From Paraburkholderia phytofirmans PsJN (GTDB lineage: Bacteria; Pseudomonadota; Gammaproteobacteria; Burkholderiales; Burkholderiaceae): a DNA stretch of 64,000 bases. Location of the stretch: positions 2,356,001 through 2,420,000 of the forward strand of contig NC_010681.1 in the NCBI RefSeq assembly GCF_000020125.1. Reading direction: 5' to 3'. The notes beneath the pieces are model-generated. The model saw only the letters and a list, made by a program, of their open reading frames with translations. It made no database searches and was not told the DNA's origin. Shown piece after piece: positions 1 through 7,515 of the stretch. Position 1 is the first letter of the stretch. Every line of letters starts with the position of its first letter. The translations under genes and the position numbers were made by a program.

Positions 1-1061
1 GTCGCGCTCGCGATCACTTCGGCCGGCGACATGACGTCGGCCAGAATCCGGAACTCATCGCTTTGCAACCGCTGCGCCTCGCCGAGCAGATCCGTGCCGA
101 AGCCCATCTTCACGCCGGCGCGCTTCATGATTTCGATCGACTGCAGACCGGCGCCATGCACGTCCGCGACCTTTGCAATGCTGGCCGGCGGCAGTCCGTA
201 TTTCTCGCCTTCGCTTGCAAGGGCGTCGTAAGTGACGAGGGTCGGCACGACATACGCGCCGTGCTCCGCGACGAGGCGCGCGGTCTCCTCGTCGATCAGG
301 TTGCCGTGTTCGATCGTGCGCACGCCGCAGCGCACGGCGCGCGCGATTGCCGCGGGCGTGTAGGCATGCGCGAGCACATACGTGCCGCGTCCCTCTGCTT
401 CGGCGACGATGGCGCGGATCTCATCTTCGGAGTAACCAAAAGCGCCGACGGGATCCGTAGGTGAAGCCACCCCGCCCGACGCCATGATCTTGATCTGGTC
501 CGCGCCCATCTGCAGTTCCTCGCGCACGGCGCGGCGCACTTCATCGACGCCGTCCGCCACGCGGCCGAGCGCACCCACGCGCACGCAGCATCCGCAAGGG
601 GCATCGGGCGGCATGTAATCGGAGCGGGCGCGCGGATCGGCGTGACCGCCCGTCTGGCTCAACGCGCGGCCGGACACAAACAGGCGCGGACCTTCGATCA
701 ACCCCGACTCGACCGCCTGCTTGAATGGATACCCTGCTCCGCCCGCGTCGCGCACGGTGGTAAAGCCGCGGCGCAGCATCGCGCGCATGATCGGCACGGC
801 GCGGAGCGTGACGAGCACGTTGGGCAGCGTGGCCACGCGCGGCAAGTTGAATTCGATGGCAACGACATGCACGTGCAGATCGATCAGACCCGGCATGATC
901 GTTTTGCCTTTGACGTCGATCACATGCGCTTTGCTGCTATTGATCGGCTTGTCGGACACTTCGCGCACGAAGCCATCCTCGATGAGAATTTCAAAGCCTT
1001 CCAGCAGATCAGCACGGGTGGGATCGAGAAGCGCGCCGTTACGTAGGACGAAGGTGGTCAA
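1..1061 (-). CDS. Amidohydrolase family protein (partial, C-terminus off the left edge)
   Basis: Metal-dependent hydrolase of the amidohydrolase superfamily (imidazolonepropionase/prolidase-like branch). The reading frame is open to the window edge. Near residues 60-67 it has the MPGLIDLHVH segment carrying the HxH metal ligands, followed by a TTVRDAGG strand, a DQIKIMASGG segment that typically holds the carboxylated lysine, then LAHAYT, TIEHGN and GFGTD, which supply the remaining His and Asp ligands in order along the barrel. The start is taken as TTG at 1061 because AAGGAG lies about 7 bases upstream and no ATG precedes the conserved N-terminal beta-sandwich. The substrate cannot be told from the sequence. 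It is divergent from the small gene at 1407. Confidence 0.88.
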   Translation of the reverse strand, partial: MTTFVLRNGALLDPTRADLLEGFEILIEDGFVREVSDKPINSSKAHVIDVKGKTIMPGLIDLHVHVVAIEFNLPRVATLPNVLVTLRAVPIMRAMLRRGFTTVRDAGGAGYPFKQAVESGLIEGPRLFVSGRALSQTGGHADPRARSDYMPPDAPCGCCVRVGALGRVADGVDEVRRAVREELQMGADQIKIMASGGVASPTDPVGAFGYSEDEIRAIVAEAEGRGTYVLAHAYTPAAIARAVRCGVRTIEHGNLIDEETARLVAEHGAYVVPTLVTYDALASEGEKYGLPPASIAKVADVHGAGLQSIEIMKRAGVKMGFGTDLLGEAQRLQSDEFRILADVMSPAEVIASA

Positions 1062-1406
1062 CTGGTATCTCCTTCAGGTTTCGATCGCAGCGCACCGCAC
1101 ACGGGCCTCGCTTCGAGTAGCGAGGCTGGCGTTTGGAAGCGCTGCCGGACTATTCGTCAGGACAGATCTCGCACGCATTAAGTATGCGCTGACAAACCCA
1201 TGCCGCAAAGCAGATCGAAAAAAAGCTTTTCCCACATGTTGATCTTTCGTGGGCCTGAGCATTAAGATGGGCACCTCGGCGCACGGCATCCCGTACAAAT
1301 GCACGATGACGTCGCGCAGCCGACACCACTTAATTGATCCTGCTCGCCGTGCGAGGCCAACGGATCAGGTTCCCAGCCAGGCAGCAAGCTCAGCCAGGAG
1401 ACGACG

Positions 1407-1613
1407 ATGCTCAGTCCACACGAATTTGCGACCCTCATGTTGCTCAGGGATGCACCGGATCTGCTGAGTCTGGACGGGGCCGATCTGGAAGCGCTTCTGG
1501 AGCGCCAACTCGTGACGCTGGAAGACCTCGCTTCCGGGCAGCAACGCCCGCTCATTACCGCTGACGGACAAATATTTCTGAAGGTCGCCGCTCGTCTCCT
1601 GAACGACGAATGA
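1407..1613 (+). CDS. Small conserved-looking hypothetical protein, 68 aa
   Basis: I do not recognise the family. The protein is acidic and leucine-rich, predicted mostly helical (LLRDAPDLLSLDGADLEALLERQLV), with no signal peptide or membrane segment. AGGAG sits 7-8 bases before the ATG and codon use matches the neighbours, so it is probably expressed. The segment from residue 35 (VTLEDLASGQQRPLITADG) resembles a short DNA- or protein-binding fold, but this is too weak for an assignment. It is followed 40 bases later by another small gene in the same direction. Confidence 0.65.
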   Translation: MLSPHEFATLMLLRDAPDLLSLDGADLEALLERQLVTLEDLASGQQRPLITADGQIFLKVAARLLNDE

Positions 1614-1653
1614 CACGTATCGCTTGATCAGTTGCACAGTCGAGGAGTGTTGC

Positions 1654-1812
1654 ATGGCCGAATCGGCGGCGGGAATCGTCGTGGGTCTATGCGGGTTGAG
1701 CGTCGCCATGCTGCTGGTCGCCGGACATTATTGGCGCGAGATGAGCAGGCGGCGGCAGCTCAAGCGGATGGACCATCGCGACTGCTGGGAAGTGATGCGC
1801 CACCGGCGCTGA
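1654..1812 (+). CDS. Small single-pass membrane protein, 52 aa
   Basis: Residues 5-24 form one hydrophobic helix (AAGIVVGLCGLSVAMLLVAG), followed by a basic tail rich in Arg and Lys (SRRRQLKRMDHRDCWEVMRHRR), which by the positive-inside rule would be cytoplasmic. GAGGAG lies 6 bases before the chosen ATG; an upstream in-frame start at 1624 has no comparable ribosome binding site. Likely cotranscribed with the 68-aa gene before it. Function unknown. Confidence 0.55.
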   Translation: MAESAAGIVVGLCGLSVAMLLVAGHYWREMSRRRQLKRMDHRDCWEVMRHRR

Positions 1813-1815
1813 AGC

Positions 1816-1886
1816 GCACTGGCCGATGCGGTGCTTGTGGTGCACGCGCTGCTCGCGTTGTTCATCGTGTGCGGGTTCGTCGCGAT
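1816..1886 (+). pseudogene. 5' fragment of a DUF2784-type membrane protein gene
   Basis: Immediately after the previous stop, one frame reads LADAVLVVHALLALFIVCGFVAIW, which resembles the first transmembrane helix and conserved N-terminal motif of DUF2784 proteins. The similarity ends abruptly at about 1886; after that the frame is only the antisense of the DUF3455 gene. No normal start codon with a ribosome binding site is visible. I read it as a truncated remnant; it could be a chance hydrophobic stretch. Confidence 0.4.
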
Positions 1887-1890
1887 CTGG

Positions 1891-2394
1891 CTACTTGAAA
1901 AAAGTATAAGTGGCGATGTAAGGCGAGCTGCCCATCGCATGTTCGACGGTGCATGGCGCGGTCGGCGCAACGCCGCCTGCGGTCATCGTGCGTTGCACGT
2001 AACGCACGTCGCTCAACATGCCCTTCGCGCCCGTGGAATGCGTTTCCAGCAACAGCTGTGGCACGCCGTTCGGCGCTTCGCTCGGCATCTGCGCGAAAAC
2101 ATGGCCGACGATCCGGCTGCCGTCGCGGGCTTCCCACGAGGGTCCCGCCGAATGCTCGATCACCGCGTTCCCGGCCGTATCGAACAAGGTTGCGCGCGGA
2201 CTGCGGAACACCCAGCCGAGCGCGTGATTCGCATCGTATTCACACGAGTAAATCTGCACGCCGGACGCGGTGGTGCCGAGGAGCGCGCGTCCATCGGGCG
2301 GGTCGATCGGCGCGGCGCCGGCCGACGTGGCGGCCACGGCCGACAGCCATACGGCGCTGAGCGAATGACGAGTTCTGCGTGACAAGCGAATCAT
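1891..2394 (-). CDS. DUF3455 domain-containing secreted protein
   Basis: A 167-residue protein with a typical Sec signal peptide (basic MIRLSRRTRHS, hydrophobic SLSAVWLSAVAATSAGA, cleavage near AGA-AP). The mature part has the DUF3455 layout: GVQIYSCEY near residue 46, WVFRSPRATLFDTAGN, HSAGPSWEARDGS, and a C-terminal IATYTFFK. DUF3455 proteins are predicted extracytoplasmic proteins of unknown function, common in Burkholderiaceae. The gene lies between two apparent gene remnants (1816-1886 and 2581-2700), so the segment may be a replacement of older sequence. Confidence 0.85.
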   Translation of the reverse strand: MIRLSRRTRHSLSAVWLSAVAATSAGAAPIDPPDGRALLGTTASGVQIYSCEYDANHALGWVFRSPRATLFDTAGNAVIEHSAGPSWEARDGSRIVGHVFAQMPSEAPNGVPQLLLETHSTGAKGMLSDVRYVQRTMTAGGVAPTAPCTVEHAMGSSPYIATYTFFK

Positions 2395-2580
2395 GGCGAT
2401 GTTCCTTCTGACTTCAAACGGTGAAACGTGTAACTGGCCAACGCTTCACTAATGCGATCTATTCCACGCTGCTGTGAAATCTCTTCGCGCGGCCATCGGC
2501 GAAATGCGCTCGGCAACCGCGTTCGACGCGAGTATCGCAGTAAGAAACGGAAGGCGGCCGACTGCCTGCGCCCATATCGG

Positions 2581-2700
2581 AGCATGCGCTTTACCGGCAC
2601 GACCGTGTTACGGTTCAAAGACGGGATGATCGTCGAAGAAATCGGCCTCGACGACGGCGTCACCGCCCTGCAGCAACTCGGCCTCATCAAGCCAGCGTGA
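2581..2700 (+). pseudogene. 3' remnant of a SnoaL-like (NTF2-fold) ester cyclase gene
   Basis: The last ~37 codons read MRFTGTTVLRFKDGMIVEEIGLDDGVTALQQLGLI, closely resembling the C-terminal strands and helix of SnoaL-like polyketide-cyclase/ester-cyclase proteins. The frame stays open upstream to 2452 but that part (Arg-rich, no NTF2-fold pattern) does not look like the rest of the domain, and pieces such as LPAPISEHA appear in another frame, suggesting frameshifts plus a lost 5' end. A complete SnoaL protein is about 130-150 residues, so this is not functional as read. Confidence 0.6.
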
Positions 2701-2754
2701 TCGACGACGCGGTGCTTCTGGTGTCGTTCAACATCGCCATATGCGCCTGACGAT

Positions 2755-2784
2755 ACAACGGGCCGGTAGACGCCGGCCCGTTGT
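2755..2784. terminator. Strong hairpin, probable bidirectional terminator
   Basis: ACAACGGGCCGG and CCGGCCCGTTGT form a perfect 12-bp stem with a 6-base loop. It lies between the remnant ending at 2700 on the plus strand and the membrane protein gene ending at 2837 on the minus strand. A short GTTT follows on the plus side; no long T-tract is present on either side. Confidence 0.7.
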
Positions 2785-2836
2785 GTTTGAAGTTAGGCAA
2801 AGGGTCTGCCAGCAGAAACGCACACACGCGCGCCGC

Positions 2837-3517
2837 TCACACCTCGCCGACCACCGCGGCATTGAGCGCCAGCGAGAGCGCACCAATCAGAACAAGACTC
2901 AACGCCCACACCGCATCCAGATTGAACCAGCTGCGCGACACGAACTTCAACCCCAGGTAGCGATAGACCAGCCAGGCCAGAAGCCCACCGGCAATCATCA
3001 TCGCGCCGGCATGCACACCCGAAACGAGCAGCGCCATGCCGAGATTGGCTTCGATCAGGGTTTGCGCCGCCCGATGCCCTCGATCCATGTCATAAGCGCT
3101 GCACAGCCCGAGATAGATCGGCACGAGCATCAGGCCGGCGCCATGCGCGATGGCAACGGCGAACGACCAGAGCGTGAGCCGCGACGGCGGAATTCGCACA
3201 AGGACACGTGGATGGCGACGCCGGATCAGCAGAAACACGCCGAAGCCGATCACCAGCACACTGGCACCGACCTGTATCGCGCGCTGCCAGGCGAGCAGGA
3301 TGGTTAGCATGGCGAACGGTAACATCACCAGTAACACGGCCATCACGTGCCCGAGCGCGAGATAGACGAGCGCGCCGAACAGCGCCCGCGTGTGCCGCTC
3401 CATCAGAGCGCTCGACACGGCGAGCGGCCACCCCATCGCCGGGTTGATCCCGTGATAGAGACCGCTTGCGAGAATGGCCAGCCACAGGCCGGTCTGCGAC
3501 CAGCCTCCCCCAATCAA
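2837..3517 (-). CDS. Multi-pass membrane protein coupled to the SBP56 gene
   Basis: About six hydrophobic segments, starting with GLWLAILASGLYHGINPAMGWPLAVS, whose His-rich small-residue helix recalls metal or sulfur exporters of the HupE/TauE type without being a clear match; further helices include VLLVMLPFAMLTILLAW, VGASVLVIGFGVFLL and a C-terminal AVWALSLVLIGALSLAL. I chose TTG at 3517, which overlaps the TGA of the upstream methanethiol-oxidase-like gene and gives 226 residues. The frame is open further upstream (ATG at 3613), but that stretch is antisense-like, Arg-rich and inside the previous gene. The overlap implies translational coupling, so the protein probably serves the same pathway. 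Exact family not recognised. Confidence 0.75.
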   Translation of the reverse strand: MIGGGWSQTGLWLAILASGLYHGINPAMGWPLAVSSALMERHTRALFGALVYLALGHVMAVLLVMLPFAMLTILLAWQRAIQVGASVLVIGFGVFLLIRRRHPRVLVRIPPSRLTLWSFAVAIAHGAGLMLVPIYLGLCSAYDMDRGHRAAQTLIEANLGMALLVSGVHAGAMMIAGGLLAWLVYRYLGLKFVSRSWFNLDAVWALSLVLIGALSLALNAAVVGEV

Positions 3518-4920
3518 ACGCCCACCGACGGGTAACAGAACGAATCGGTCGAGCAGTCTCCGCCTTCGAGCCTGATCTGATGAGCGCGGTATCCGTCCGG
3601 AAACGTGACCCAATAGTCATCGGCCAGCGTGAGGCCGCCGCCAGGTTCGGCCCGCGCCATGACCTGCGCCGCCGGCACGCCGTCCGGATAGAACTGGTTG
3701 TCCCACGTCGAATAGAGCGAGTTGGTCCAGTAGACGCGCTTGCCGTCGCGGCTGATCTCCACCATCTGCGGGCCGCCCGCGAAGATCTTGCCGTTCGTAT
3801 GAGGCGTGCGCCTCGCGATCCCGCCGATATGCACCGAGCCCGTGAGCTTCGGCTTGCGAGGTTCCGTCACGTCGTACTGGCGCATCTCGCCGGTGCCCCA
3901 GCAGGCGACATAGAGGAATTTGTCGTCGATGGAGAGATCGATGTCCGTGACGAGCGGCGGCACCGCGCCGAAGCCCTGCAGCAACGGCGGCAACTGGTCG
4001 GTAGGCGCGGGCTCGGCTGGAATGGTCGCGGTCTTCTCGATGTGAAACTCGCCCCCTTCGCGCCACCAGGTCCAGATCGAGCCTTCCAGATTCGTCGTAT
4101 CGACCACCACGCCGATAAATCCGTACTCGCGGCTCGGATCGTGCGCGGGCCGCACTTCGAGCGCCATCTGATGGTTCGCGCCGAGGTCGAGCGTCTGCAC
4201 ATTGCGCCGGCCGCGCAGATCCCAGAAGTGGATGCGGTGCCCGTATTTGTTCGACAGCAGATCCTCGGGGACGATGCCGTTCTCGAATTGCGGCGGCAAC
4301 GCCCATTCGCTCGACACCATATAGTCGCGCGGCAGATTCCACCAGAAATCGTAGTGCTTCTCCTGCAAGCCGCGATCGATTTCCCAACGGCCGAGCACCT
4401 CAAACGTTTCGCAATCCATGATAAAAATTCCCGGCGGCCCGTCGGTGCCATCTTCTCCTGCGCCGCCGAGCGTGCTGACGTAAATCCCTTCCGGCCCGCA
4501 GTGAATGGTATGCGGTCGCGAGTAACCAGTTTTGCGGAAAATTTCCTCGGGCTCGATGATCTTGTGAATCTTCGCCTGCGTCGGATGCGGATGGGTGTCC
4601 ACGATGTAGATGCGCGAAGACCGCATGCCCGGAATGATCAGATAGCGCCGCTGGAGGAACGCGTGGCCGGTCAACGGTGAAAGCGACGACGAGCAGGCAT
4701 TCCAGCCGAAGTGATGGAACTCGTCCCCCTTGTACGGTACCGGCACGGTGTGAACCACCTGGCTGTATGTGGGCGAGCCGGGCTTCACGTCGATCACCGC
4801 GAGCGCGTCGGGTTGCGAGAAGTCGGGGCTGAGAAGCACCGTGTACGCGTACTCTTCCGCGGGCGCCTCCATCGCGAGTTTCGGTGACGCATGGAACGTG
4901 GGATCTGGGCGCATACCCAT
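3514..4920 (-). CDS. mtoX: Selenium-binding protein 56 family / methanethiol oxidase
   Basis: A 468-residue protein that follows the SBP56 family (human SELENBP1, bacterial MtoX) from end to end: an MEAP-EEYAYTVLL N-terminus, DALAVIDV-PGSPTYSQVVHTVP, DEFHHFGWNACSS, SRIYIVDTHP, KIHKIIEPEEI, HTIHCGPEGIYVSTLGG, FEVLGRWE, DFWWNLPRDYMVSSEW, TDIDLSIDDKFLYVACWGTGEMRQYDV, AGGPQMVEISRDGKRVYWTNSLYSTWDNQFYPD and a terminal GGDCSTDSF. Characterised bacterial members oxidise methanethiol to formaldehyde, sulfide and hydrogen peroxide, usually with copper. AAGGAG lies 8 bases before the ATG. No Sec or Tat signal is visible, although several characterised MtoX enzymes are periplasmic. It faces a sulfonate-type operon, consistent with a role in organosulfur turnover. 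Family assignment is firm; the substrate is inferred. Confidence 0.9.
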   Translation of the reverse strand: MGMRPDPTFHASPKLAMEAPAEEYAYTVLLSPDFSQPDALAVIDVKPGSPTYSQVVHTVPVPYKGDEFHHFGWNACSSSLSPLTGHAFLQRRYLIIPGMRSSRIYIVDTHPHPTQAKIHKIIEPEEIFRKTGYSRPHTIHCGPEGIYVSTLGGAGEDGTDGPPGIFIMDCETFEVLGRWEIDRGLQEKHYDFWWNLPRDYMVSSEWALPPQFENGIVPEDLLSNKYGHRIHFWDLRGRRNVQTLDLGANHQMALEVRPAHDPSREYGFIGVVVDTTNLEGSIWTWWREGGEFHIEKTATIPAEPAPTDQLPPLLQGFGAVPPLVTDIDLSIDDKFLYVACWGTGEMRQYDVTEPRKPKLTGSVHIGGIARRTPHTNGKIFAGGPQMVEISRDGKRVYWTNSLYSTWDNQFYPDGVPAAQVMARAEPGGGLTLADDYWVTFPDGYRAHQIRLEGGDCSTDSFCYPSVGV

Positions 4921-5170
4921 GGCGAGCTCTCCTTTTCTAACCGGTTCGGGACCAGGGCGTTCGCGTATTCACCGTCACGGACGGGCCGCTCGCCTTATTA
5001 CGGAACATCGTGTGTCAGTGAGATGCACGGCCCGTTGGCGGCGGACCGTAGCGCAGCTTTAGATTTGTAGTCCACGGCGGCAGCGAGAGCAACCGGGAGT
5101 TGTCGCCAAGTTTTGGTGCGGCGCAGCGTTAGGTGTATGCATGCGCCCTGCCGCACTATCGTACTCGTCA

Positions 5171-5190
5171 ATGCGATGCGATGCGATGCG
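5171..5190. repeat. Tandem pentamer, four copies of ATGCG
   Basis: Four perfect consecutive copies of ATGCG in the 603-base gap between the divergent methanethiol-oxidase and sulfonate-operon genes. No function assigned. Confidence 0.8.
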
Positions 5191-5355
5191 AACAGTGGAC
5201 ATGATTCGGACTTCGCATGAATGGCTGAAGCGTTGCATGTTAGCCATCCGCTACACGCCGGCAAAACGACGAATTCAACTATGCAAATCGGGATTTCCGC
5301 GCTTGCTTCGCAGCGCGCCATGCAACGGCGCTAGGGGCAGCACGGTTCGCACTTC

Positions 5356-5375
5356 TGCAGATTTTCTTATCTGCA
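5356..5375. promoter_or_regulatory. 20-bp inverted repeat, candidate operator of the organosulfur operon
   Basis: TGCAGAT, six bases, ATCTGCA: perfect 7-bp arms, 150 bases before the SsuA-like gene. It stands in an AT-richer patch between divergent genes, where an operator is expected. A second inverted repeat, GATTCG(N8)CGAATC, follows at 5387-5406. The cognate regulator is not identifiable from the window. Confidence 0.45.
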
Positions 5376-5420
5376 ATGATTGGTTGGATTCGAGCGCACG
5401 CGAATCTAACGTGTAGTTCC

Positions 5421-5460
5421 TGCGGCAGGCGAACCTGCGGCAGGCGAACCTGCGGCCGGC
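5421..5460. repeat. 15-bp tandem repeat, 2.7 copies
   Basis: TGCGGCAGGCGAACC occurs twice in tandem (5421-5435, 5436-5450) and a third, diverging copy begins at 5451. It is followed by a GC-rich palindromic stretch (GCCGGCGCGCCGG). It lies 60-100 bases before the SsuA-like gene; such short repeats can vary between strains and may change promoter spacing. Confidence 0.75.
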
Positions 5461-5523
5461 GCGCCGGTTATCCGCCGGCCTGAGCTTCTATCCCCGCTCC
5501 CATCCCTCGATTGGTATTTGCGC

Positions 5524-6591
5524 ATGCGCTATTTCCATCTGCTGAAGTCTTTCGTCGCCGTGGCGACCCTCTCGCTTGCCGCGGCTTACGCCTATGCCGA
5601 CAAACCCGCGGTGATCCGTATCGGCGTCGCGCAACAAGGCACGGGAGATCCGCCCACCTTCGGCGGCTCGCCGGCGGCCACCGTGCAACTGCAGCAGTCG
5701 CTGGAAAAGGAATTCGCCGCCGACGGCATCAAGGTCGAGTGGCTGTTCTTCAAGGGTGCCGGCCCGGCAGTCAACGAGGCAATCGCCGACAAGTCGCTCG
5801 ACTTTGCATTCCAGGGCGATCTGCCTGCCGTGCTCGCTCGCGCCAACGGCCTGAAAACGCACCTGTTACTCGCCTCGGGCGTGCGCACCGGCATCAAGGT
5901 GGCGGTACCCACCGATTCGGATGTGCATTCCATCAAGGACCTGAAAGGCCGGCGCGTGTCGATCTTTCGCGGCACCAATCTGCAACTCGTCGCCGACAAC
6001 GCGCTCGCCGCCAATCAGCTGAACGAACGCGATCTGCGCGTGATCAATCTGGATACCGCCAGCTCACTCGCGGCGCTGGCCTCCAAGGGCATCGACGCGT
6101 CGGTCAACGATTACCACGTGTACAAGCTGCGCGATCAAGGCCTCGCGAAGGTGGTCTACGAATCGCAGAACGACGGTCCGCAATTCACGCGGCAGTCGCA
6201 TCTGCTCGTGATCGACGACTTCGATCGTGCGCATCCGGATATCGTGCAGCGCGTCGTCAACGTGTTCGTGCAAGGCGCGCAGTGGTCCTCCGACGAAGCG
6301 AACCGCGATGCGCTCTTCAAACTGTGGGCCAAAAGCGGCGTGCCCTATTCGTCGTGGCAGGCCGAGTTCGCCAATCAGAAGCTGAAGGACCGTAACTCGC
6401 CGTTGATCGATCCGTTCATCGTGGGGCGTTACAAAGCCGTCGCGGCGGATGCGCTGAACCTGAAGCTGATTCGCCAGCCGGTCGAGGTCGATGGCTGGTT
6501 CGAAACGAAATATCTCGACAACGCGCTGCGCACGCAAAAGCTCGACCACTACTGGACGCGTTACGACGCCGCCGGCAAACCGCTCAGCTAA
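5524..6591 (+). CDS. Aliphatic-sulfonate-type ABC transporter substrate-binding protein
   Basis: Periplasmic binding protein of the SsuA/TauA type (NMT1/THI5-like fold), about 355 residues. Residues 1-27 form a Sec signal (FHLLKSFVAVATLSLAAAYAYA, cleavage before DKP). Mature features include IRIGVAQQG, VEWLFFKGAGPAVNEAIADKSLDFAFQGDLPAVLARANG, SIKDLKGRRVSIFRGTNLQLVADNAL and DASVNDYHVYKL, all typical of the family. ATG at 5524 is preferred; a TTG two codons earlier is possible and no clear ribosome binding site is seen for either. First gene of a six-gene operon with permeases, ATPase and two oxygenases, so it probably delivers a sulfonate or other organosulfur compound to the cytoplasm. The ligand cannot be read from sequence. 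Confidence 0.9.
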   Translation: MRYFHLLKSFVAVATLSLAAAYAYADKPAVIRIGVAQQGTGDPPTFGGSPAATVQLQQSLEKEFAADGIKVEWLFFKGAGPAVNEAIADKSLDFAFQGDLPAVLARANGLKTHLLLASGVRTGIKVAVPTDSDVHSIKDLKGRRVSIFRGTNLQLVADNALAANQLNERDLRVINLDTASSLAALASKGIDASVNDYHVYKLRDQGLAKVVYESQNDGPQFTRQSHLLVIDDFDRAHPDIVQRVVNVFVQGAQWSSDEANRDALFKLWAKSGVPYSSWQAEFANQKLKDRNSPLIDPFIVGRYKAVAADALNLKLIRQPVEVDGWFETKYLDNALRTQKLDHYWTRYDAAGKPLS

Positions 6592-6609
6592 CCCACCGGA
6601 GCGATCACG

Positions 6610-7470
6610 ATGAGCGAAACCGCAATCCACGTCGAACGCGAACGGCTCGCGTCTGCCAGTACGCCGCAAACGCCACACGTTCCGCTGTTTCGCGAGCCGC
6701 GCCTGCGCGCGCTCGCGTGGCGGCTCGCTCCGTGGGTGCTGCCCGCGCTGCTGTTCGCACTGTGGGCCGTAGGTTGCGAACGCGGCTGGATCGCCCCGCA
6801 GATTCTGCCGCCGCCCGAGCGCGTGTTCGAGACGCTGATCGAATTGGCGAGGAGCGGCGACCTCGCGCGCAATACGCTGGTCAGCCTGCAGCGCGTGCTG
6901 CTCGGTTTCGGTGCCGGCACGCTGCTCGGCTTCGCACTCGGCGCGGCGCTGGGATTGTCGCGCACGCTCGAAGCTTATGTGCTGCCGAGCTTCAATGCGT
7001 TGGTGCAGATTCCGGTGCTCGGCTGGCTGCCGTTTTTGCTGTTGCTCGTGGGCGTGGGCGAACCGCTCAAATACATTCTGATCGCGCATGCGGCGTTGGT
7101 GCCGGTCACCTTGAGCACGTTGCAGGGATTTCGCCAGACACCTGCCGCGTTGAATGAAGTCGCGCGCGTGTTCGAGTACAGCGGCTGGCAACGGATCGTC
7201 TATCTCGTGCTGCCTGCGGCTGTGCCGACGCTCGCCACGGGCGTGCGGCTCGCGTTCACCAAAGCCTGGCTCGCGCTGGTGGTCGTCGAACTGGTGGCGT
7301 CCTCCGAAGGACTCGGCTATCTGATCGTCTACGGCCGGCAACTCTTTCAACTCGATCTGGTGATGGCGTCGGTGGTTGTGGTCGGCGCGATCGGTTACGC
7401 GGTGAATCGCGCGCTCGATGCGCTCGAAGCGCGTCTGCGGCGCGGACAGCCTTCGGCATTTCGCGAGTGA
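6610..7470 (+). CDS. ABC transporter permease, SsuC/TauC type (first copy)
   Basis: Inner-membrane permease of 286 residues with about six hydrophobic segments. The EAA loop that contacts the ATPase reads LNEVARVFEYSGWQRIVYLVLPAAVPTLATGVRLAF. Starts 18 bases after the binding-protein gene. It pairs with the second permease at 7516 as a likely heterodimer; the two are related but not copies, and the second has an equivalent EAA loop. Such two-permease sulfonate-type transporters are known in Burkholderia and Pseudomonas. Confidence 0.9.
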   Translation: MSETAIHVERERLASASTPQTPHVPLFREPRLRALAWRLAPWVLPALLFALWAVGCERGWIAPQILPPPERVFETLIELARSGDLARNTLVSLQRVLLGFGAGTLLGFALGAALGLSRTLEAYVLPSFNALVQIPVLGWLPFLLLLVGVGEPLKYILIAHAALVPVTLSTLQGFRQTPAALNEVARVFEYSGWQRIVYLVLPAAVPTLATGVRLAFTKAWLALVVVELVASSEGLGYLIVYGRQLFQLDLVMASVVVVGAIGYAVNRALDALEARLRRGQPSAFRE

Positions 7471-7515
7471 TCGAACGAACGACGTACATATGACGCCACA
7501 CGCGAGGACACTACG

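Noticed and set aside
3466..4680. 404-codon plus-strand frame opposite the SBP56 gene
   Set aside because: Mirror frame; SBP56 homology covers the opposite strand completely.
6064..7350. 428-codon minus-strand frame across the sulfonate binding protein and first permease
   Set aside because: Spans two real genes in antisense, Arg/Gln-rich, no motif.
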